DNA from: Vreelandella sulfidaeris
GTDB lineage: Bacteria > Pseudomonadota > Gammaproteobacteria > Pseudomonadales > Halomonadaceae
Assembly: GCA_007182875.1 (NCBI GenBank)
Contig: AP019515.1
Span: 1 to 64,000, forward strand
Length of the DNA stretch: 64,000 nucleotides
Direction of reading: 5' to 3'
Positions 32,149 to 42,273 of the stretch are shown here, in pieces (within the stretch, counting starts at the first letter, position 1; the number at the start of each line of letters is the position of its first letter). The notes below the pieces were generated by a model. The model did not search any database. It saw only the letters and a program-made list of their open reading frames with translations, and was not told the DNA's origin. Both the position numbers and the translations under genes were made by a program.

Positions 32149-32844
32149 TTAGGCAATGAAATAGCCGGTCAGTTGATAACCTACCAGCATAAAACCAGCA
32201 CACATCATGGCGACGTTGGCGGTATAGGCGTGGCGTAAGAAGCCCGTAGTGCGTCGCCAGAAGCCCATCACAATGAGAATGGCGCTCAATGCCAGTAGCT
32301 GGCCGATCTCTACGCCTATGTTGAATGCCAGAAGGTTAGGGACGAGACCATCGGGCGAGATATCGTACTCAATGATCTTGCTCGACAGGCCAAAGCCATG
32401 AAACAGACCGAACACCAACGTGGCTACCTTGGTGTTGGGCTGAAAGCCGAGCCAGCGCTGATACGCACCGATGTTATCGAGCGCCTTGTAGATAACGGAT
32501 AGCCCGATGATGGCATCGATCAGATAGCTATTGATGCCGATATTGAAGTAGACCCCGAGAAGCATGGTCGTCGAGTGACCGATGGCAAAGAGGCTGACGT
32601 AAATAGCGATATGCTGCATTCGGTAGAGGAAAAAGATGACCCCTAACAAAAACAGGATGTGGTCATACCCCGTTACCATGTGCTTGGCACCGAGATACAT
32701 AAACGAGATCAGATTAACGCCATAGATCTCTTGGATGTAGCCCTTGTCACCCTCAGCAACCGCGTGAGCAAAGGCCTCGCCACTGGCACCCAGCAGCATG
32801 AACAACAGTGTTAGAAAGGCTAAGGCGTGGCGTCGTGCCATCAT
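32149..32844 (-). CDS. HupE/UreJ-family metal permease
   Basis: Intact, 231 residues from the ATG at 32844. Signal sequence (LAFLTLLFMLLGASGEAFAH), then the HupE signature MYLGAKHMVTGYDHILFLLG with H..GxDH, then LFAIGHSTTMLLG and VFGLFHGFGLSSKI, each carrying conserved metal-ligand His. Six or seven membrane segments. The family moves nickel or cobalt. With the NreB-like exporter and the repressor nearby it belongs to a Ni/Co handling cluster. It is followed 15 bp later by the anchor protein. Confidence 0.8.
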   Translation of the reverse strand: MMARRHALAFLTLLFMLLGASGEAFAHAVAEGDKGYIQEIYGVNLISFMYLGAKHMVTGYDHILFLLGVIFFLYRMQHIAIYVSLFAIGHSTTMLLGVYFNIGINSYLIDAIIGLSVIYKALDNIGAYQRWLGFQPNTKVATLVFGLFHGFGLSSKIIEYDISPDGLVPNLLAFNIGVEIGQLLALSAILIVMGFWRRTTGFLRHAYTANVAMMCAGFMLVGYQLTGYFIA

Positions 32845-32863
32845 AGGCAAGCCGAGCGCACCC

Positions 32864-33301
32864 TTACTTGGGATGGAAACATGCAACCTCCACGGGTCTG
32901 TCATTAGTGTTGGCCATCGGATGGATGGCCCCAGTCATCAAGCGACGACTGGCCGTGGAGGGCGCTCCAAGCGGTAGACACGACGCAGGGGAAAAGCGCG
33001 TCGTTCGCCTAGCCGCATGGCATGACGAACGTTTGGTGCGATGGCAATGTTCGCCCCAAGCGATCCGCTTGTTCGTGGAAGTGACTGCCGCTCTCATGAG
33101 AGAGGTGTCGACCGTCATCGTGTTCATGCCCATGGGTATGCCCATGGCCCTTCTGAACACTCTCATGGTGAGATGACTCAACGCCAACCATGCTCATTGC
33201 GCCATGCGCACTCGCTTCGCCCACACTGGTAAGCACCAGGCTAGGCAAAACAGCAGTAGCAGGGTCAGATAGCCAAGACGGTGGCGCAGCCGATTGAGCA
33301 T
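32864..33301 (-). CDS. Secreted His-rich putative metal-binding protein, frameshifted
   Basis: Start at 33301 with a signal peptide (GYLTLLLLFCLA). After a shift: LVLTSVGEASAHGAMSMVG, then KGHGHTHGHEHDD and HLSHESGSHFHEQ, a His/Asp cluster typical of nickel- or zinc-binding periplasmic proteins. The C-terminal frame ends VEVACFHPK just before the HupE gene. Its frame is uncertain over the last 50 residues. It diverges from the repressor gene at 33425. Confidence 0.5.
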
Positions 33302-33387
33302 TTAGAGCAACCAAGACAAAATTGACGATAAAAATGTAGATAACAATTTGCTTACGCTGTAGCTCCGCATAGCACCAATAGATTATC

Positions 33388-33401
33388 ATCCTCCAGGGGA
33401 T
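33388..33401. promoter_or_regulatory. Candidate CsoR/RcnR-type operator
   Basis: ATCCTCCAGGGGAT, an inverted repeat with a G/C centre flanked by AT, 24 bp before the repressor start and between divergent metal genes. G/C-tract operators of this kind are typical for this repressor family. Confidence 0.4.
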
Positions 33402-33424
33402 AGGAATAGAATAAGGAAAAGAAA

Positions 33425-33700
33425 ATGACAATACATACACACCAGTCACATCCCGATATCATCAAGCGCTTAAACCGGGCTCGGGGACACCTTTCGAGCG
33501 TGACGCAGATGATAGAGGATGGTCGCCACTGTCTAGACATTGCCCAGCAGCTTCATGCGGTTGAGAAAGCTATTCAACAGGCCAAACGTACCTTGGTTTT
33601 AGATCATATCGATCACTGCCTAGAAGATGCCTTGGGCTCTCAGGATCAAACGCAGCGGGCGCGGACTGAAGAGTTCAAGGCCATTGCCCGCTACCTGTAA
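33425..33700 (+). CDS. CsoR/RcnR-family metal-responsive repressor
   Basis: Intact, 91 residues, all-helical DUF156 fold. Candidate metal ligands are His4, Cys36 (RHCLDIAQQL), His61 and Cys65 (VLDHIDHC), a H-C-H-C fingerprint. In the family, x-C-H-C is the copper CsoR type and H-C-H-C the nickel InrS type; RcnR has H-C-H-H. With HupE and NreB neighbours, nickel or cobalt sensing is more likely than copper. It precedes the exporter by 34 bp. Confidence 0.8.
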   Translation: MTIHTHQSHPDIIKRLNRARGHLSSVTQMIEDGRHCLDIAQQLHAVEKAIQQAKRTLVLDHIDHCLEDALGSQDQTQRARTEEFKAIARYL

Positions 33701-33734
33701 ATGCATCTAAGCTCCCTCACTTGAGGAACGCTCT

Positions 33735-35097
33735 ATGCTCGATGTACTCGCCCATCGCGTCTATCGCCATCTCTTTTCGCTCAGGTCATTGCACTGATTG
33801 GCACCGGTCTGACCACCGTTGCCCTAGCGTTACTGGCTCATGATCTTGCTGGGGGCAGGCGGGTGTCGTACTAGGCACAGCGCTGGCGATTAAGATGGTC
33901 GCCTACGTGGGCATTGCTCCACTGGTGGGTGCTTACGCCTCACGCCTACCTCGACGCACGTTGTTGGTTAGCCTCGACTTGCTGCGAGCAGCCGTGGTTT
34001 GCGCACTGCCTTTGTTACCGAAGTGTGGCAAATCTATGTGCTGATCTTTCTACTCAATGCTTGCTCAGCAGGCTTCACTCCCGTTTTCCAGGCGACAATA
34101 CCGGACATCCTAGAAGACGAAGAGCAATACACACGAGCATTATCCCTGTCACGCCTTGCCTACGATTTAGAGAATCTTCTTAGCCCGATGGTGGCCGCGG
34201 CATTGCTGATGGCGATGAGCTTTGATGTCCTGTTTGTACTCAACGCCCTGGCGTTCGTGATCTCTGCCTCACTGGTTATATCGGTGATGTTACCTGAGCC
34301 ACAACCACTAGAGGAAATTCCCGGTGTTTGGCGTCGCGTTTCTCACGGCATACGGATTTATCTAAAACACCTCGCCTTCGCGGTCTGTTGGCGTTGAACT
34401 TGGCGGTCTCAGCCGCCGGAGCGATGCAGATCGTCAATACGGTAGTGCTTGTTCGCTCTATGTTGGGGCTTGGCGAGAAAGAAGTAGCTTTGGCCTTTGC
34501 GGCCGCAGGTGGGGCTCCATGCTGGTGGCCGTACTGCTACCTAAGGTACTGGATCGATTGCCTGAACGACCAGTCATGCTGTTGGGTGGCGTTATCATGG
34601 CGCTCAGTCTCTACTTGGGCTGGCTAGGCCCATCGTTTGCGGGACTTGTCGGGCTATGGTTGCTACTGGGTGCAGGCGCTTCGATGGTCATGACCCTACA
34701 GGGCGCTTGCTCAAGCGTTCGTGCCAGACGGAGGATCGTCCAGCGCTATTTGCTGCCCAATTCTCGTTGTCACACTGTTGCTGGTTGATCACCTATCCGT
34801 TGGCAGGCTGGCTGGGGATAAACCTGGGTCTGACGGGAACGTTCGCTTTGCTCGGGACAGTAGCTTTAACGGCGACAGGGCTTGCGATGCTTACTTGGCC
34901 TCGTCGAGACTCAAGAGAGATTGCGCATGAGCACTCGCCTATACGTCATAGCCATCTTCACTATCACGATGAACACCATCAACACGAGCATGAAGGGTGG
35001 AGGGCCGGAACCTCATAGCCATCCCCACCATCATCCCAGAAATGTGCATCGGCACATATTTGTCATTGATAACCACCATACACGATGGCCTTCGTGA
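33735..35097 (+). CDS. nreB: NreB-like MFS nickel exporter with His-rich tail, frameshifted
   Basis: Corrected to about 450 residues. It starts MLDVLAHRVYRHLFS; 12 hydrophobic segments include FVTEVWQIYVLIFLLNACSA, MSFDVLFVLNALAFVISASL and GLVGLWLLLGAGASMVM. The C-terminal cytoplasmic tail is extremely His-rich (HSHLHYHDEHHQHEHEGG, then PHSHPHHHPRNVHRH). This architecture is that of NreB/NrsD nickel-resistance MFS exporters. The gene sits directly after the repressor. Four indels. A decayed homologue with the same tail lies at 46.2-46.9 kb. Confidence 0.75.
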
Positions 35098-35218
35098 CAC
35101 ATTAAGGCTGACAAGTTAATAGATGCCTATTAGGTTAAATCACTACGGGTGATGCCTACTTTACTGAAGGCATTCACCCAGAAGCTTCGCAGGGAACATT
35201 TTCCTTCTTGGGCTTAAG
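35098..35218. other. Remnant between nreB and the chimeric ORF
   Basis: Contains a short frame MPTLLKAFTQKLRREHFPSW that stops at once. It runs on, in another frame, into the start of the chimeric ORF (KVLERIGDPWAVASQLLSYL). Probably the edge of a rearranged gene. Confidence 0.3.
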
Positions 35219-35650
35219 GTGCTTGAACGTATCGGCGATCCCTGGGCAGTGGCCAGCCAATTACTCAGCTATCTTGCTGCTGGTGTGGTGTTACCCCACG
35301 TCACACTGACCACTAGACCGTTGGGCGTGCGATTACTAAGCGTAAGGCGTGCGTTTTGGCGCTGGGCCAACTCCGAGACAATCGATAAACCCAATCCGCT
35401 GCCGGTGGTGCCCTGGCCAGAATCGCCTAAAGCGCTCAGTGACGTTATCCAAAAGTGCCTCGGGAGTCCGGAGGACGAGCAAACGCACATCAGCGACTTA
35501 CACATTTGGTCGATTGGCCCCAATATCCACGCGGCGATTGTCGCGCTCGTCTCACACAGCCCAGAATCGCCTGATATTTACCTGCAGCGCATTCAAGCTC
35601 GATGCCCGTCGTTAGTACACATTACAGTCGAACCCCAGCTGTCTCACTGA
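35219..35650 (+). pseudogene. Chimeric ORF: unknown start, inverted kinase fragment, CDF exporter tail
   Basis: The open frame is a recombination product. 35297-35475, read on the minus strand, encodes GTTGSGLGLSIVSELAQRQN, the G2-box end of a histidine kinase, homologous to 38334-38505. From about 35478 the plus frame encodes THISDLHIWSIGPNIHAAIV and ends VEPQLSH, the C-terminal domain of a DmeF/CzcD-type cation diffusion facilitator. The membrane part of the CDF is missing. Not expected to be functional. Confidence 0.7.
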
Positions 35651-36058
35651 TCCAAAGAAAACTGACAACGGGATGAGTTAACCCTTTGAGCGATGTGAGC
35701 CAAAACCTGAAGGCTCAGATTGAGGAGTAGCCCGTTCGAATTATGGCGTTGCGGCAGGTCTTTTGTCGGGTCGGCGACATCAATGTGATCGGCACCTATC
35801 TGAGCAACAATCCGGTCGAGTCGTTGCACGATGGGCTGACCCACCTTCATATTCAAACGTACCGCCGACCGCCGCCACACTGTCGGAGTGGCGCTTTCCA
35901 AGCGCCGAATGCTCAGCGGAGACAGTCTTGGCGTCGCGTCTGATAGGCTCCCGGCGGTGTATCCCTATCATAAAAGTCACCTCCTCCGGATCAAGGGCTT
36001 GGCGCTGCTTGCGTAGGCGTCTGGCAAGCCGGACAAGGTACTTGTGCTCGGTGTTCAT
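35644..36058 (-). CDS. Hypothetical protein, frameshifted
   Basis: From MNTEHKYLVRLARRLRKQRQ at 36058, through RREPIRRDAKTVSAEHSALG, to a second frame with VGQPIVQRLDRIVAQIGADH and LLLNLSLQVLAHIAQRVNSS. About 135 residues. The first helix is very basic. No family recognised. The reverse frame is also open here, so coding is only moderately supported. Confidence 0.3.
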
Positions 36059-36237
36059 GTTGGCTCCAATCAGGGCAGTTGCGATCTATTTCTGCGTCCA
36101 TACGATGATCGGGATGCAACAAGCTGCCTTCGACCCGCGCCATATAGTGGATTTCATGACGAGATTTTTCATGTCGCTAACATCACCCGGTTGCGCTCCT
36201 GATTTTTGGATACATACAGAGTCGGCGGGTTATACAA
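36059..36237. other. Noncoding gap before the DedA-PAP2 gene end
   Basis: About 180 bp, AT-rich near 36200-36240. No gene or clear terminator was seen. Confidence 0.3.
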
Positions 36238-38264
36238 TTATAGTCTTTCACGATTTAATAGGGTGGTCATTTCAGTCCTCTCACCCCGCCGAATCGGCTG
36301 GTGCCAGCAGCACAGGCTGGCCATCTTCCTCCTGCGCAGTGTGCCCGTCAGCCGGAGATCGTGCCGAGAGGGATAGGCAACCTCATGTACCACTGGCAAA
36401 TTGATCATGCCGACAGCGCGACGAATGACTTCGGTTTCCACGCTCACGAGTAGGATCGGCGTCTGCCTGCCTGTGTCGGAAAGCGCCGTGTTCGACTTCC
36501 AGAGGCGCAGGACCTCGCGACTCTTGCCGTCCTGTGCGGGCCGCACCATGGTCAATACCGAAAACTGGCCATCCTGCAGTCGAGGGATCACCGGCAGCGC
36601 CTCGGCTGAGACTGCCGGATCGAGATAGCGTGGCAGGGTCTGCAAGGTGAGGCCATCGGCGCGGACCCAGCCAGCAGTGCTCGCAGCTGCCTCGAAGGCA
36701 GTAGAGGTTCCCGTCCATTGCAGCGAGAAGGGTTCTTCCGTTTCACCCACCAAGTCGGTTCTACGCACCGGGAGGGTTTGCCAGTCTGCGGTAAGCCAGG
36801 CATCGCGGGAAATGACCTGCACAGGTGTCGGGGCGGCGTGTACATGGCCACGGCCTGCGGCAGAGCGCGCCATGAGTGCCAGGCTCCAAATCCGAGGAAA
36901 ACGAATAAGGCCAGCGCGATCGCCATACCTGGCCGGGCCTTGCGTAGGTCTACGCGACGAAAGGCCAGCGCAAAGCATAGCGTAAGCCCGGTTCCCAGCA
37001 GCATGCCGCCGACGACATCCGATGGCCAGTGGGCCGAGAGATACAGGCGCGAGGCGGCGATGATGCCCACGACCGCGGCGAAGGCCATGGGCATCACCCT
37101 GCGCCAAGGTTGTGGTAAGCCGAACCAAGCAAACCAGGTAAGCAGTCCCATCAGCGTCGCGGCCCCGTGGCGTGGCCGCTCGGGAAGCCGAAGACCTGGG
37201 CGCCCTCGTAAAGTGCCTGCGGACGCGGTATCGCCAGTCCCGCCTTGAGGAGCGTGGCAAGTCCTGAGGCAATGGCGATGCTCAGTACAACCCCTAGGGC
37301 GAGGTGCCACTGCCTGCGCAGCAGTAGCCAGCAAGTGACCGCTGCAGACGAAGCGATGATGACATAAGCGTCACCGAAGCCGGTGAGGAAGGCGACGACT
37401 TTATCGCCCGGTTCGGTACGCAGGTGGCTAAGGGCTAGGCTAATCGACTGATCGGCGACCGCCAGCCCGCTCCGCTCGGCCACCTCTTGAGCCAGAGTCG
37501 CCAAAGCGGCGGCAACAAAGGCTAGCGGGACACCAATCAGGATGAGCGGTTGTAGGTCATGCGAGGGCGCGAGAAGTGACATTGCCAAAGTGCTGACACG
37601 ACCCTCGCCACTTTTCCGCAATCGCCCGATAAGCCGCAAACGCAGAGCCTCAAGGGCTGGCACGCCCTGGTCAGCATCAGACGAATCAACAACACAATGG
37701 CGAAGCCAGCTCCGAAGATGATGCCGACAAGCACCACCAAACGCATGCTTGCATGCCCTACCAAGCTGAGCCCGAGGCCAGCCACTGCACCGGGAGGATG
37801 TGAGCAGGAGCCCATATGATTGCTGAAGTAATATTTGCCGCCAGAAAGCGAACAGGGGCCATGCCCGACACTCCTGCCATGACGGGTATCACTGCTCGCA
37901 CGCCCGGCGTAAAACGAGCGATCAGGATACTCTTGCCGCCAGGCGTTGCTGGTATGGATGAGGTTTGGCCGCCCCTTAGCGGCCATGCCGTAGTAATACC
38001 ATCGCGCCAATGATGACCGACCCAAAAGGACAGCCCATCTCCTGCGATTGCCCCAAGGGTCGTGGCGATCAGAATTGGCCATAGCGCAAGATGCCCGAGA
38101 CCAATGGCGGCACCCAAGGCAACTAGCAAGGCGGTTCCGGGAACGAGGGCACCGATAACGATGATCGATTCCGAAGCCGCGAGCATGAAAGCCGCAATGA
38201 CCGCAACCCACTGGTGTTGTTCGAGATACGTCGTCAGCGATGCCATCATTTCCGTGAGCCACAT
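36238..38264 (-). CDS. DedA-PAP2-LssY fusion membrane protein, frameshifted
   Basis: Starts at 38264 (MWLTEMMASLTTYLEQHQWV). Residues about 1-190 form a DedA domain (ESIIVIGALVPGTALLVALG; ARFTPGVRAVIPVMAGVSGM with the conserved R.xPG.R). After shifts, a PAP2 domain follows: LLKAGLAIPRPQAL, FGFPSGHATG and SRLYLSAHWPSDVVGG, the three acid phosphatase motifs. The C-terminal 220 residues (LQTLPRYLDPAVSAEALPVI) are an LssY C-terminal domain. DedA proteins flip undecaprenyl phosphate or phospholipids and PAP2 enzymes dephosphorylate lipid pyrophosphates, so this fusion fits envelope lipid recycling. It shares its direction with the two-component system upstream. Confidence 0.75.
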
Positions 38265-38300
38265 GTCTTTTCCCTTGTCTTGAAGTGATCGAGTCGGAGC

Positions 38301-39700
38301 TTACGATGCACAGGCATACACACGCTCCCACCTCACGCTAACCTCAAGCCCACTAGGTTCACGGTTGGTGAGGGTAAGAATGGCTTGTTGGCGCTGGACT
38401 AACTCCGAGACAATCGATAAACCCAATCCACTGCCGGTGGTGCCCTGGCCAGACGCGCGCCTAAAGCGCTCAGTGACTTTATCCAAAAGTGCCTCGGGAG
38501 TCCGGGGCCCGTGTCTCACCGTGAGCTGAGGCAAGCCCTCCCAAAGCGCTAACTCTACCTCTACCTGACCGCCTTCTGACGTATAGCGCAAGGCGTTATC
38601 CAATAAGTTACGAAACAGAATCCCCACCTCGATTTCGTCGGCGCGGACCTCCAGCCGGGTTAAGCCTGTTAGCCTCAAGTGCTGATCTCGCTCTTCAGCG
38701 AGTGGCCACAGCTCAGCTACCAGTTCAGCAATAATAGGATAAAGATCGATAGTGGCCGATGAGGTTGTGGCCACTTGATCCAATCGAGCCAAAATAAGCA
38801 GTTGTTCTACCACCCGCTGAAGCCGTTCCACACCTATATAAGCCTTTTGTAATGATTGCTCTCCTCGCCTGCGCGTTATCTAGGTGAATCCTCAGTGCTG
38901 CTAAAGGGTGCGTAATTCATGGGCCGCATCTGCGGTGAAGCGCCGCTCGCGCTCTAACGTTTCTTTCAGCCGGGCGATAAAATCGTTTAGCGATTGACGT
39001 AATCCATTAAGCTCTTGAGGAACAGGATTATCGATTTCACTTAGGTCGCGGGCAGAGCGGCCTTGCACCTGACTAGAAAGCGCTTGGATAGGGACAATCC
39101 CCGCCGGATAATACGGCTCATCAGCCAAAGAAGAAGAGGTAGCAAAAAGCATCGGCAATAAATTATTCCAGGTGATGCGCTCGACTACTTCATCATGAAA
39201 CGAACCTCGCAGCCCCATGCTGATCCAGGTATCGGTGGTAATATCGAACATGCTGAAAACCCGCCAACGATGACCATCGTAGCTTTCCCAGCGAAATCCC
39301 TCCTCTAAAGGAGCGGGAAAGGCCCTGCATCATTCCATTTGCCCCTAACAACCTGGGTGAGCCATCTGAATTCCAAAACCCAGCACTAATTTAAGCTCTT
39401 CCTCGTGGTAAAGCTTGGGACTTGATTCAGGGCTGTTCACGGGCACTGCGATACCGTCGCGATATAGCTGGGCCGGATATTCTGGAAGGCCCAGGTGCGA
39501 AGCCAGGCGAGCATAGTCGTCAATGGTCGCGTTTGGGTCGAGTTGGCCAGCTACAATCCGGCTATGCAGACTGAGCTGTGTATCGAGAATTTCTTCTAGC
39601 TCGTGATCGGTAATTAAGTAGGCAGCGGTAAACGCAACGCCCCGGCGAGAACCAGGGCAATGGCGAGCGTACGGAGTAGATAACGCCGTATGGAGATCAT
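38301..39700 (-). CDS. PmrB/QseC-type sensor histidine kinase, frameshifted
   Basis: Starts at 39700, overlapping the response regulator stop (ATGA). The periplasmic part includes LYRDGIAVPVNSPESSPKLY. HAMP/dimerisation follows, with the phosphoacceptor His in FTADAAHELRTL near 38910. ATP-binding: ILFRNLLDNALRYTSEGGQV (N box) and GTTGSGLGLSIVSELVQRQQ (G box). Corrected length about 465 residues. PmrB-type kinases respond to metal, pH or cationic peptides and control lipid A modification, which fits the genes across the divergent promoter. Three or more indels. Confidence 0.75.
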
Positions 39701-40354
39701 CGCGCTTGGCTATCCAAACGGTAGCCAATCCCGCGCACGTTAATGATCAGATGCTTTTCAAGCTTTTACGCAGATGATGAATGTGAACCTCCACCGCATT
39801 GGACTCGACCTCTTCGCCCCAACCATAAAGCAAATTTTCCAAACGGGGACGAGACAGCACTCTGTCGGGTGCCTGGCTAGCTCTAACAATAGAGCATACC
39901 CCGGCGGCCCAACTTTACGTCTTTGCCCCGCCAACTCACCGCATGACGCGCCTCATCAATACTCAGCGCTCCCAGTGTCAATATCTGCGAAGCGCGCCCC
40001 TCAGCGCGTCGCATGACGACACGCAAACGGGCGAGTAACTCCTGCAAATTAAAGGCTTGAGCACATAGTCATCCGCCCCGCATCTAAACCGCCAATACGG
40101 TCTTCCATCGCATCTCGGGCCGTCAAAATCAGAATAGGTAGAGTGGATTGCTGACGGAGTAACTGCAGTACCTGCATACCGTCCATATCGGGCAGTCCAA
40201 GATCCAAAATAATCACACTGAAGGTCTCGCTGCCGATAGCACTGATTGCCTCGCGCCCAAGCATAAACCAATCGACCGTGTACCCCTCGCGTTCCAGCGC
40301 CGTTTTAATGCCATCCCCAAGCAAGGGATCATCTTCTATTAGCAGTGCACGCAT
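39697..40354 (-). CDS. PmrA/QseB-type OmpR-family response regulator, frameshifted
   Basis: Receiver domain starts [20 protein letters not shown], with the phosphorylated Asp in [20 protein letters not shown] and Thr/Lys switch in LILTARDA and ADDYVLKPF after correction. The C-terminal winged helix ends [17 protein letters not shown]. About 218 residues. A CTTAAG-N5-CTTAAA repeat lies 42 bp upstream, the spacing and sequence of PmrA boxes, so autoregulation is likely. Confidence 0.75.
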
Positions 40355-40395
40355 GCTGCTCCCCAATCTACAAACCGCTATCTTCGCCACTAAAA

Positions 40396-40412
40396 CTTAA
40401 GCTTTTCTTAAA
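40396..40412. promoter_or_regulatory. PmrA-box-like direct repeat 1
   Basis: CTTAAG, 5 bp, CTTAAA: the half-site and spacing of PmrA/QseB boxes. It lies upstream of the response regulator in the divergent control region. Confidence 0.6.
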
Positions 40413-40710
40413 TACGGCAACGTATCCCCACAAAGCATACGCATCTGAATTCAACCTGTAAGTCAGCCACCCTTTTGCAAACCTTTACGCAGCTTAACTC
40501 TTCTTTAAGTTACTTAGGCTCAAGCTGCTTCTTTCGCCATGGGCAAAGCCAAAGCAGCGCCTTCACTGGCGGTCATTTTGAATCTGCCCTGTCGCTACCG
40601 CGGGCAGGTCATTTTCTATTAACTGAATAGAGCGCCAGAGTATGCACTTACTAACACTGATTAGAACAAACTATTATTTAAAAATAATGGCCCGTTTTGT
40701 AGAAAAAGAA
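40413..40710. promoter_or_regulatory. Divergent control region of the lipid A island
   Basis: About 300 bp without an ORF. It carries PmrA-box-like repeat 2 at 40493 and an AT-rich block (TATTTAAAAATAATGG) at about 40675-40690 just before the GT9 gene. The core promoters were not resolved. Confidence 0.4.
40493..40509. promoter_or_regulatory. PmrA-box-like direct repeat 2
   Basis: CTTAAC, 5 bp, TTTAAG, followed by CTTAGG 4 bp on. It lies about 200 bp upstream of the GT9 gene and oriented toward the plus-strand lipid A genes. Confidence 0.5.
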
Positions 40711-41853
40711 TGAAGCGATTTTTACTCGGAGGTATACGGTATATCGTCAAAGCGCCTGCACCAGAAACCATTAATAACCTTGTGGGCATAGAAAAATTCT
40801 CATTATTCGCCCCAATTTTCGTCTGGGCAACGCGCTAATCAGTACCCTGTCATCGATGCTTTTCGTGAACGTTTTCCTTCCGCGCGCATAGATTATTTAG
40901 CGACGGATAAAACATGGCCACTGTTGCAGCAACGTCCTGTTGATCATTTTCATTTACTGTCGAGAACCGCCATTCTCCGTCCCTGGCAGTGCGTGACGCT
41001 ATTACGACGCTTACGGGCACAACGCTATGATCTAGCGGTACAAGTGAGCGGAGGTTCAACGAGCGGCTTTATCGTGACCCGGTTAATAGGAGCACGGTAC
41101 AGCATGGGTTCAGGTAAAGGTCACCAGCGCTGGTACAACATTGAGGCGGAAGGTAAGTCATCACATGCCTATGATGCCATCGTCAATTTGACACGCCCGC
41201 TCGGCGTTGCTTGCCATAATCGGCCACTGCTCCAGCTAACGGATCAGGAAGGCTATCAAGCCATGACGAAGATACGACAGCTATTCAGTCTGCATAGCGA
41301 CCACTCATCAGATACAGACTTTATTGCGATCTTCGTAGGCGGGCATCAAAACAAACGTTGGCCGTTGGCATTTTGGCTAATGCTCATCGATGCCATGGAA
41401 GCCTGCAAAATACGTTATGTCGTTTTCCTTGGACCGGAGGAGTTTAGGCTTCTAGCCCTATTGAGCAGCGCTTGATGTCATCACTGTATGGTAGCTTATG
41501 CCCGCCGCTTCCTATTCGTCACTTTGCCGCTGTTCTAGGGCGAGCGCGGTTACTCGTGACACCAGACTCAGGGCCTATGCACTTAGCGGCAGCACTCGAT
41601 GTCGCCACCATTTCCTAGTACGCCAGAAAAATCACTCGCCTTCGTACCACGAGAAGCCTATGACACTATTCTGTGGCGCCCAGAGATCAGCACGGTAATA
41701 GACGCTATCAGCGCTAATCTTGACGGACAAAACGCAACCGCTCCCGTTCAACTGGCCTCGGCAACAAACCAACCAACACAGTGGGTTAGAACACCACCAG
41801 CGCTGCCCCTTTGCATTCTAGCTACTGAATTAAAGCGCATAACTGTTCGTTAA
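40711..41853 (+). CDS. Glycosyltransferase family 9 (heptosyltransferase-like), frameshifted
   Basis: Corrected to about 375 residues. The N-terminus after one shift reads ILIIRPNFRLGNALI, the GT9 nucleotide-sugar fold opening. The middle is LRRLRAQRYDLAVQVSGGST and GARYSMGSGKGHQRWYN. The C-terminal GT9 motif is RLLVTPDSGPMHLAAALDVA. GT9 enzymes add heptose or related sugars to lipopolysaccharide on the cytoplasmic side. As the first gene of a run that includes dgkA, PAP2 and eptA, it probably modifies the lipid A/core region. Confidence 0.7.
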
Positions 41854-41902
41854 GTTTTGCGCTTTACAGTGACCCTACTGTTACGTTATCGAGAGTACTG
41901 TC

Positions 41903-42273
41903 TTGCCTATTTCAACGACGTCAAAACCTAATGGCACGGGTGTCAAACGCATCTTCCGCGCTTCTATTAATGCAGTATCGGGTTTAAAAGCTTGCTGGAT
42001 AAATGAGTCTGCATTTAGACAAGAGGTGATGCTATGCCTCGTCCTTTACCCTTTATATTTTTGTTAATGCCACTTCCGTAGAAAAGCATTGCTGTTTTCT
42101 TCACTCACCCTTGTAGTGATAGTAGAACTCATTAACTCCGCCATCGAATGCACCATTGACCGTATTGGACTAGAACATAACGAACTTAGCGGGCGTGCTA
42201 AAGACATGGGCTGCCGCCGTCATGATGACCCTTTATGATGATGGGTGTGTGGCTATGCGTGCTGCTCTACTAA
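41903..42273 (+). CDS. dgkA: Diacylglycerol kinase DgkA, frameshifted
   Basis: Contains RASINAVSGLKACWINESAF and RQEVMLC, then VVIVELINSAIECTIDRIGL and HNELSGRAKDMG, the near-invariant DgkA signature (E.xNSAIE, DRIs.E, K..KD.GSAA). Corrected product about 120 residues. The start is probably the TTG at 41903. DgkA rephosphorylates diacylglycerol released when phosphoethanolamine is transferred from phosphatidylethanolamine, so its pairing with eptA makes metabolic sense. It ends TAA directly followed by the ATG of the PAP2 gene. Confidence 0.8.

Noticed and set aside
35763-36404. 213-residue plus-strand ORF
   Set aside because: Composition is typical of an antisense shadow (many Arg/Ser/Cys) and crosses the end of the DedA-PAP2-LssY gene.
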